The position numbers and the translations under genes are program-made. Below the pieces are notes generated by a model that searched no databases, was not told the DNA's origin, and saw nothing but the letters and a program-made list of their open reading frames with translations. A stretch of 18,175 nt of DNA from Rhodospirillaceae bacterium (GTDB lineage: Bacteria > Pseudomonadota > Alphaproteobacteria > Rhodospirillales > 2-02-FULL-58-16), in NCBI GenBank assembly GCA_013349695.1, contig DUZD01000024.1, positions 1 to 18,175 on the forward strand. Direction: 5' to 3'. The first letter of the stretch is position 1; each line of letters opens with the position of its first letter. Of the stretch, positions 12,768 through 18,175 are shown in pieces.

Positions 12768-13784
12768 ATGAGTTGGATCACGCTAGCTGCTTTTTTCGTT
12801 GTTGTTTTCGCCGCATCGTTCGCCGGCACACGAGCGGTGCTACCGGTTCTTCGAAAGCGTGCCATTCTTGATTACCCTAATGAAAGGAGCAGTCACAGCC
12901 AGCCGACTCCACATGGCGGCGGCATTGTCGTCATCGTCGTTCTGATATTGGCCTGGACTGTCATTGGCATACAAGAGACTGCCTTGTCGTTACGGGTTAT
13001 GGTTGTCATCGGTTGCACCATCTTTCTTGCCGCTGTTTCATGGTACGACGATCTTCATGGCCTGCCGCCGCTTGTTCGGTTATTGATGCAAGCTACCACT
13101 ATTACGGTCATTTTAGTTATAGCGCCTATTCACGGTACCTATTTCGCCGATCTGTTGCCACCGATTTTCGATTTACTGGCGGCGGGCTTTTTCTGGTTGT
13201 GGTTTGTCAATCTGTTCAATTTCATGGACGGTATTGATGGCATTGCCGGCGCCGAGACGGCTTGCATCGGCATTGGTATCGTCATGGTCGTTGGAATCGT
13301 CGGTATGGATGGAATGCTTTCCCTCTTGGCTTTAACCGTCGCCGCCGCCGCCCTTGGATTTCTTTGGTGGAACTGGTATCCGGCGAAAATCTTCTTGGGA
13401 GACGTCGGCAGCGTACCGTTGGGATTCCTCCTTGGCTGGTTGCTGTTGTCCCTTGCCGCCGGTGGCCAATGGGCGGCGGCCCTGATCCTTCCCTTATATT
13501 ATTTAGCCGATTCGACGATAACGCTTGGCCGCCGGGTGCTTCGCGGCGAACGGGTATGGCAAGCTCATCGCCAACACTACTATCAACGCGCCGTCCAAAG
13601 AGGCCTGAGCCATGCGGCGGTGGTTCGAGCGATTTGTCTTGTCAATCTATTGTTGATGGCTCTGGCGGGGCTGGCCGCGAGCGGCCTGGTTTGGACGGCA
13701 CTGGCCGCGGCCGCCGTGACGACGGCCGCATTACTGGCTTATCTCGGGGGCTGGAAGCAAACAGCGTCCGCCGACAAGCGGTGA
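12768..13784 (+). CDS. WbpL/WecA-like UDP-HexNAc:undecaprenyl-phosphate glycosyl-1-phosphate transferase
   Basis: This 338-residue polytopic membrane protein belongs to the MraY/WecA superfamily, which moves a HexNAc-1-phosphate from a UDP-sugar to undecaprenyl phosphate, the first step of a lipid-linked glycan. Motifs: LDYPNERSSHSQPTPHGGGI (34-53, WbpL-like), WYDDLHGLPPLVRLLMQ with Asp94-Asp95, FNFMDGIDGIAGAE (150-163), FLGDVGSVPLG (209-219) and AHRQHYYQRAVQRG (266-279). About ten membrane helices are likely. The substrate is probably the UDP-QuiNAc/FucNAc-type sugar made by the downstream genes, but specificity cannot be read from the sequence. No strong ribosome site precedes the ATG. It borders the putative origin. 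Confidence 0.9.
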   Translation: MSWITLAAFFVVVFAASFAGTRAVLPVLRKRAILDYPNERSSHSQPTPHGGGIVVIVVLILAWTVIGIQETALSLRVMVVIGCTIFLAAVSWYDDLHGLPPLVRLLMQATTITVILVIAPIHGTYFADLLPPIFDLLAAGFFWLWFVNLFNFMDGIDGIAGAETACIGIGIVMVVGIVGMDGMLSLLALTVAAAALGFLWWNWYPAKIFLGDVGSVPLGFLLGWLLLSLAAGGQWAAALILPLYYLADSTITLGRRVLRGERVWQAHRQHYYQRAVQRGLSHAAVVRAICLVNLLLMALAGLAASGLVWTALAAAAVTTAALLAYLGGWKQTASADKR

Positions 13785-13786
13785 TC

Positions 13787-15058
13787 ATGAAAATCCTTTT
13801 TCTGAGCGAGAATTTTCCTCCCGAGACCAACGCCGCGGCGACTCGGGTCTATGAACGGGCCTGTTACTGGGTAGAATGGGGACACGAGGTCACCGTGATA
13901 ACTTGCGCCCCCAATTTTCCCCATGGTCGGCTGTTTGAAGGCTATAAGAACCGCTGGTTCCAGGGCGAGAGCATGTCGGGAATCAAAGTCATCAGAGTCA
14001 AGACCTACATCGCTCCCAATGAGGGGATATTCAAGCGGACGCTGGATTTCCTGAGTTTCATGGTCATGGGTTTCGCGGTCGGCTTGTTCGCGGAAAAACC
14101 CGATTTAGTTGCCGCCACGTCGCCGCAATTTTTTGCCGCCGTCGCCGGTTGGGCGGTGGGCGCGGCGCGGCGCGTGCCCTTCGTTTTCGAGCTGGGCGAC
14201 CTTTGGCCAGCCTCGATCGCCGCCGTCGGAGCTCTACGCGAAGGCTGGGTTTTGCGTGTCATCGAGAAACTTGAACTCTACCTCTACCGCAAGGCGGCGG
14301 CGGTCGTCGCCTTGACGGCATCTTTCAAGGACAATCTGGTTTCGCGCGGCGTTCCCGCCGGCAAGATCGGCGTGGTCATGAACGGTGTCGATGTATCGCG
14401 TTATGGACCACGGCCGCGGGACCAAGCGCTGGCCAAGCAGTGGGGTCTGGACGGGTTTTTCGTCATTGGCTACATGGGCACCCATGGCATGGCTCATGCT
14501 CTCGGCAATGTTTTGGATACGGCCGAGCGGCTGCGGGACGTGAACACCGTCCGTTTCCTGCTCGTCGGCGGCGGTGCCGAAAGGGAAAACTTGATCGCCG
14601 ACGCGAGGCGGCGGAATCTCGATAACTTGGCGTTCATGCCGTCTCAGCCGAAGGAAAGAATGCCGGCGGTGTGGAGCCTCTGTGACGTGGCCTTGGTGCA
14701 TTTGAAGGATTCGCCCGTTTTCGCCGGCGTTATCCCATCGAAGATTTTCGAGGCCATGGGCATGGGTCTACCGCTCTTGCTTGCCGCCCCCGAAGGCGAA
14801 GCCAGCCGTATTATCCTGAAAGAGGAAACAGGACTTTGGGTACCCGCCGAGGACCCCGACGCCTTGGCCGCCGCCATCCGCAAGCTGATGACGGAAAGTG
14901 AAATCCGTGCCGCCTTCGCCAAAAAAAGCCTCAAGACGGCGCCATCGTATAGCCGCCAGCACCAAGCCCGGCGAATGATAGAGATTCTGGAAATGGTGAT
15001 GGGCGGAGGCGGCGGGCAAATAGGCTTGTCCGCGGATTCCGAACCTGTAGCTCCATGA
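13787..15058 (+). CDS. GT4-family glycosyltransferase (WbuB/WcaI-like)
   Basis: The 423-residue protein has a GT-B fold signature. Its N-terminal domain contains ILFLSENFPPETNAAATRVY, YWVEWGHEVTVITCAPNFPH and GRLFEGYKNRW. The C-terminal nucleotide-sugar domain contains VIGYMGTHGMAHALGNVLD, FLLVGGGAERENL, and the acidic PSKIFEAMGMGLPLL block. The pattern resembles WbuB/WcaI-type transferases, which add an amino-sugar to a lipid-linked HexNAc. Donor and acceptor are not identifiable; from context it probably adds the second sugar to the product of the upstream transferase on the cytoplasmic face. It starts two bases after the stop of the upstream gene and overlaps the next gene by 4 bp (ATGA). 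Confidence 0.88.
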   Translation: MKILFLSENFPPETNAAATRVYERACYWVEWGHEVTVITCAPNFPHGRLFEGYKNRWFQGESMSGIKVIRVKTYIAPNEGIFKRTLDFLSFMVMGFAVGLFAEKPDLVAATSPQFFAAVAGWAVGAARRVPFVFELGDLWPASIAAVGALREGWVLRVIEKLELYLYRKAAAVVALTASFKDNLVSRGVPAGKIGVVMNGVDVSRYGPRPRDQALAKQWGLDGFFVIGYMGTHGMAHALGNVLDTAERLRDVNTVRFLLVGGGAERENLIADARRRNLDNLAFMPSQPKERMPAVWSLCDVALVHLKDSPVFAGVIPSKIFEAMGMGLPLLLAAPEGEASRIILKEETGLWVPAEDPDALAAAIRKLMTESEIRAAFAKKSLKTAPSYSRQHQARRMIEILEMVMGGGGGQIGLSADSEPVAP

Positions 15059-16014
15059 CCCGGGTTCTGGTCACCGGCGCCGGTGGTTTTTTTGGGCGGA
15101 CCTTATGCCCGGCGCTGCTTGCCGCCGGCCATGACGTTTCGGCGGCGGTACGCGATCCGGCGGCGGCGGGCTTGGGTGGCCTGGAAATATGCCCGGTTAC
15201 CGACATCGGCCCCGATACCGATTGGGGCGAAGCGTTAAGCGGTGTCGAGGCGGTCGTCCACCTGGCCGCCCGCGTCGACGTCATCAATGAAACCGCCGCC
15301 GATCCGTTGGCCGAGTACCGCGGGATCAATAGGGACGGCACGCGGCGGTTGGCGCAAGCGGCGGTCGAGGCCGGCATTCGCCGCCTGCTTTTCTTGAGTA
15401 CCGTTAAAGTCAACGGCGAGAAAACGGAAGCAGCGCCGTTCTCGGAAAATGACCCGCCGGCGCCGGCCGATGCTTACGGATTGTCGAAATGGGAAGCCGA
15501 AAAGACCCTTGCCGGGATCGCCGCGAAGAGTGGGCTGGAAACGGTGATCTTGAGATCCCCCCTGATCTATGGCGAAAACGTCAAGGGTAGATTTCTAAGC
15601 CTCTTGAAATTGTGCCGCAAGGCTCCGCCCCTGCCGCTCGGCGGAATCGCCAACCGGCGTTCGATGATCTATGCCGGCAACCTTGCCGACGCCGTCATCC
15701 ATTGCCTCGCGCATCCGGATGCGGCGGGGCGAACATATCTTGTCGGCGACGGCGAGGACGTTTCGACCCCGGAATTGATCCGCCGCGTGGCCGGCGCCTT
15801 GAGGCGGCCGGCGCGGCTATTTACCGTTCCCTCCGTGATATTGCGGTTGGCTGGCGGGATGGTGGGACAATCGGCGGCGGTGGCCCGTCTTTTGGGCTCG
15901 CTTCAGATCGACGATGGCAGGATTCGCCGTGAATTGGGCTGGACGCCGCCGTTCGCCATGCTACAAGGAATAGAGAAAATGGCGGCTTGGTTCCTCTCCA
16001 CCGGCCGCTCTTGA
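15055..16014 (+). CDS. NAD-dependent epimerase/reductase, WbpV/WreQ-like
   Basis: This extended short-chain dehydrogenase of 319 residues has the nucleotide-binding VLVTGAGGFFGRTL (4-17), VVHLAARVDV (67-76), LFLSTVKVNGE with the active serine near 115, and the catalytic YGLSKWEAEK with Tyr141 and Lys145. It resembles WbpV/WreQ-type enzymes, which reduce the 4-keto intermediate made by a WbpM-type dehydratase to give UDP-QuiNAc. The adjacent WbpM-like and WbpL-like genes support that reading, but a UDP-sugar 4-epimerase remains possible. Its ATG overlaps the upstream stop by 4 bp. A full copy of the 128-bp repeat begins 22 bp after the stop. Confidence 0.85.
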   Translation: MTRVLVTGAGGFFGRTLCPALLAAGHDVSAAVRDPAAAGLGGLEICPVTDIGPDTDWGEALSGVEAVVHLAARVDVINETAADPLAEYRGINRDGTRRLAQAAVEAGIRRLLFLSTVKVNGEKTEAAPFSENDPPAPADAYGLSKWEAEKTLAGIAAKSGLETVILRSPLIYGENVKGRFLSLLKLCRKAPPLPLGGIANRRSMIYAGNLADAVIHCLAHPDAAGRTYLVGDGEDVSTPELIRRVAGALRRPARLFTVPSVILRLAGGMVGQSAAVARLLGSLQIDDGRIRRELGWTPPFAMLQGIEKMAAWFLSTGRS

Positions 16015-16036
16015 AACGAGGCTCTCGGGCGTCCAT

Positions 16037-16164
16037 TAGAGCATGTCTATGTTAATAAGAAACGGCACCGGCCCGCTCCCCCGCCCGGCCACCCAATGCC
16101 ATTGTACGCTGTGGGTGGCCGGGCGGGGGAGCGGGCCGGTGCCGACTAAACTTGAAATACACTA
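16037..16164. repeat. 128-bp palindromic intergenic element, full copy D
   Basis: Modules on the plus strand are the R end (16037-16062, tagagcatgtctatgtt...), arm (16063-16095), loop (16096-16111, atgccattgtacgctg), arm (16112-16144) and L end (16145-16164, read as the reverse complement). The arms form a perfect 33-bp inverted repeat. Module lengths are identical to copy A, but the outer ends are in the opposite order. The loop is in the same orientation as in copy A and differs at one base. The element fills the gap between the WbpV-like and WbpM-like genes, and the annotated TTG of the latter lies in its L end. Confidence 0.9.
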
Positions 16165-18086
16165 ACGTGCTGGCAAGGATCTCACCCCGTGGTTACGTCG
16201 CCTATGTCCATGACATCATCATGGCGGCGGTATCCTTCGCTATTTCGCTCTATCTACGGCTCGGCGAGGATTTCTTTTTCTATTCGACCGCCGAGACCTT
16301 GACGCGAGCGGGGATGATTTTCACGGCCATTGCCGCCCTGGTGTTCCTGTCCATGGGGCTTTACCGGGGGGTATGGCGCTATGCTTCCTTGAACGATCTC
16401 CTGGCGATCGCCCGTTCGGCCACCCTGGTGGTGATGACCTTCCTCTTGGTGATGTTCCTGTGGACGCGTCTTGATACCCTTCCCAGGTCGTTGCCGGTCA
16501 TCAACTGGTTCGTCTTGATGGCGCTTCTCGGCGGCCCGCGTTTTTGTTACCGGCTGTACAAGGACCGGCGTTTCGATATCCGCCTGGAAAAAGAAGGCCA
16601 TCCCTGCATTCCCGTTCTCCTCGTCGGCGCCGGCGACGGGGCGGAACTGTTCATCCGGTCGATCGCGCGATCGCCAGAGGCCAACTACCGCGTCGCCGGA
16701 ATCGTCGCCGAGAATTCCTCGCGGGTGGGCCGTCACATCCATGGCGTGACTGTCATGGGCACCACCGACGGGATGGCCGCCGTTGTCGAAAAGTTGGCGA
16801 AACTGAACGATCAGCCGCAGCGGCTGATTCTGACCAAGGACGACATGGACAAGCCGAAAGTGCGCCAACTGCTGGAAGAAGCCAGCCGGTTGGGCATGAC
16901 CTTGGCGCGGCTGCCCAAACTCACCGACTTCAGGAGCGGGATGTCGGAGGAAGTCGAAATCAAGCCCATAGCCCTCGAGGATCTGTTGGGCCGGCCGCAG
17001 ATGGCACTCGACCGGGATGCCATGCGTGCCCTCATAGAACATAGGCGAATCCTCGTGACCGGAGCGGGCGGATGCATCGGCAGCGAACTGTCGCGCCAGG
17101 TTTCCACTTACGATCCCGCCGAGCTGATCTTTATCGATCATTCCGAGTACAACCTCTACACCATCGATATGGAAATGGCGGAACGCCATCCCCGCCTCGA
17201 ACGCCGAGCCTTTCTCGCCGACGTCCGCGAGCGAGACCGGATCATGCGAATCTTCGCCGAAGTTCGGCCGGAATTGGTTTTCCACGCCGCCGCGCTGAAG
17301 CACGTTCCCCTTGTCGAGGACAACATCTTCGAAGGCGTCGCCACCAACATCGTCGGCACCATCAATGTCGCCGACGCTTCCATCGCCTCGGAGGCTTTGG
17401 CGATGGTGCTGATTTCCACCGACAAAGCGGTCAATCCGACCAGTGTCATGGGCGCAACGAAGCGGGTCGCCGAGCAGTATTGCCAAGCTTTGGACATTCG
17501 TCCGGAAAACGGCGATGGAACCCGCTTCCTCACCGTTCGTTTCGGCAATGTTTTAGGTTCCACCGGCTCGGTGGTGCCCCGGTTCCAGAAGCAGTTGGCG
17601 AACGGCGGTCCCCTCACCGTCACCGATCCCAGAATGAAGCGTTACTTCATGACCGAACGTGAAGCGGTGGAATTGGTGTTGCAAGCCTCGGCCTTGGGCC
17701 GGAAAGATCTTGAACAACACGGCAAAATCTTCGTTCTCGACATGGGAGAGCCGGTGCTGATCCTGGACCTCGCCAAACAGATGATCCGCCTTGCCGGGCT
17801 GAAGCCCGGCGAGGACATCGAAGTCGTCATCACCGGCCCCCGCCCCGGCGAAAAACTGGCCGAGGAAATATTCTATGGCGGCGAGCACCTGGTTCCGACG
17901 GAATGCCCCGGGATCTTTCTCGCCGCGCCCCATACCGCCGATGCCGTCCAATTGGCGGGCGTCATGGACGAATTGACCGCCGCCTGCAACGCCGCTGATT
18001 CCGGCCGGGTGGTGGCGACCATTCACCGGCTGGTGCCCGAATACAAAGAGTGGGAAGCGGCAGTTTCCTTGGCGGCATCCGGGTAA
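16152..18086 (+). CDS. WbpM/CapD-like nucleotide-sugar 4,6-dehydratase
   Basis: This 644-residue membrane protein has the WbpM-type architecture. Four hydrophobic N-terminal segments (about 22-36, 55-70, 88-104, 116-130) are followed by a first Rossmann-like region (VLLVGAGDGAELFIRSI, 155-171). The C-terminal SDR domain has VTGAGGCIGSELSRQV (302-317), FHAAALKHVPLVE and ISTDKAVNPTSVMGATKRVA (421-440). Met433 replaces the usual SDR tyrosine ahead of Lys437, as in WbpM. It should convert UDP-GlcNAc to the 4-keto-6-deoxy sugar. The start is uncertain: TTG at 16152 lies inside the repeat, GTG at 16167 lies just outside, and none has a clear ribosome site. It shares the cassette with the WbpV- and WbpL-like genes. 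Confidence 0.92.
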   Translation: MKYTNVLARISPRGYVAYVHDIIMAAVSFAISLYLRLGEDFFFYSTAETLTRAGMIFTAIAALVFLSMGLYRGVWRYASLNDLLAIARSATLVVMTFLLVMFLWTRLDTLPRSLPVINWFVLMALLGGPRFCYRLYKDRRFDIRLEKEGHPCIPVLLVGAGDGAELFIRSIARSPEANYRVAGIVAENSSRVGRHIHGVTVMGTTDGMAAVVEKLAKLNDQPQRLILTKDDMDKPKVRQLLEEASRLGMTLARLPKLTDFRSGMSEEVEIKPIALEDLLGRPQMALDRDAMRALIEHRRILVTGAGGCIGSELSRQVSTYDPAELIFIDHSEYNLYTIDMEMAERHPRLERRAFLADVRERDRIMRIFAEVRPELVFHAAALKHVPLVEDNIFEGVATNIVGTINVADASIASEALAMVLISTDKAVNPTSVMGATKRVAEQYCQALDIRPENGDGTRFLTVRFGNVLGSTGSVVPRFQKQLANGGPLTVTDPRMKRYFMTEREAVELVLQASALGRKDLEQHGKIFVLDMGEPVLILDLAKQMIRLAGLKPGEDIEVVITGPRPGEKLAEEIFYGGEHLVPTECPGIFLAAPHTADAVQLAGVMDELTAACNAADSGRVVATIHRLVPEYKEWEAAVSLAASG

Positions 18087-18093
18087 CGGGTCC

Positions 18094-18175
18094 ATGCCGC
18101 CGCCATCCTCGAGTCGCATTCGCCGAGCCTTGATTTCCGTTTCGGACAAGACGGATTTGGTCGAATTCGGTCGAT
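18094..18175 (+). CDS. purH: PurH, bifunctional AICAR formyltransferase/IMP cyclohydrolase (partial)
   Basis: The last 82 bases encode MPPPSSSRIRRALISVSDKT and DLVEFGR, matching the N-terminus of the IMP cyclohydrolase domain of PurH (RRALISVSDKTGLVEFA in typical members). PurH carries out the last two steps of IMP synthesis, and its AICAR substrate is also the by-product of HisF/HisH. The rest lies beyond the right edge. It starts 7 bp after the stop of the WbpM-like gene, so it may be co-transcribed or have its own promoter within that gene. Confidence 0.85.
   Translation, partial: MPPPSSSRIRRALISVSDKTDLVEFGR

Noticed and set aside
16254..17486. A 410-codon minus-strand open frame opposite the WbpM-like gene
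   Set aside because: The plus-strand frame has complete family motifs; this is a shadow frame from high-GC codon usage.
1..18175. CRISPR array, tRNA, rRNA, phage or toxin-antitoxin module
   Set aside because: No regularly spaced repeats, no tRNA-like cloverleaf or rRNA core sequence, and no recognisable phage, defence or toxin genes were seen on reading both strands.

Overview
The window looks like a GC-rich alphaproteobacterial chromosome, probably Rhodospirillales-like. This rests on gene content and order: his genes next to divergent hslVU, timA/mltA/smr, fxsA, secB, and dnaQ-coaE-aroE with a pyruvate-phosphate-dikinase regulatory protein (PPSR). Most genes are ordinary housekeeping genes in close-packed operons. 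The exception is the right third, a surface-polysaccharide cassette.

Layout. 1-2824 (minus strand): histidine operon hisB - DUF2628 - hisH - hisA - hisF (hisF runs off the left edge). 2825-2987: divergent control region with a possible heat-shock promoter. 2988-4843 (plus): hslV-hslU, the ATP-dependent HslUV protease. 4833-7842 (minus): timA - mltA - small ORF - smr - XRE-like gene, a cell-envelope and housekeeping operon. 8022-9254 (plus): fxsA and secB. 9296-12313 (minus): PPSR - aroE - coaE - dnaQ. 12314-12767: a gene-free, very AT-rich stretch with a perfect DnaA box and near-matches. It lies directly upstream of the PPSR gene, where alphaproteobacteria such as Caulobacter and Rickettsia keep the chromosomal origin, so I read it as a candidate oriC. 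12768-18086 (plus): a WbpL-like initiating phosphoglycosyltransferase, a WbuB/WcaI-like glycosyltransferase, a WbpV-like reductase and a WbpM-like dehydratase. Together they would make a UDP-2-acetamido-6-deoxyhexose (probably UDP-QuiNAc or a relative), load it onto undecaprenyl phosphate and add the next sugar. 18094-18175: the first codons of purH.

The most unusual structure is a dispersed intergenic element. Two full copies (1051-1178 and 16037-16164) are both exactly 128 bp with the same modular layout: 20-bp L end, 33-bp arm, 16-bp loop, 33-bp arm, 26-bp R end, with TAGAGCAT-like termini in inverted orientation. Two further sites carry only the L end (4841-4864 and 9261-9295). The copies sit at gene edges and supply stop codons, a C-terminal tail and possibly a start codon. 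Between the two full copies the loop keeps its orientation while the outer ends are swapped, as if the loop had flipped between the palindromic arms.
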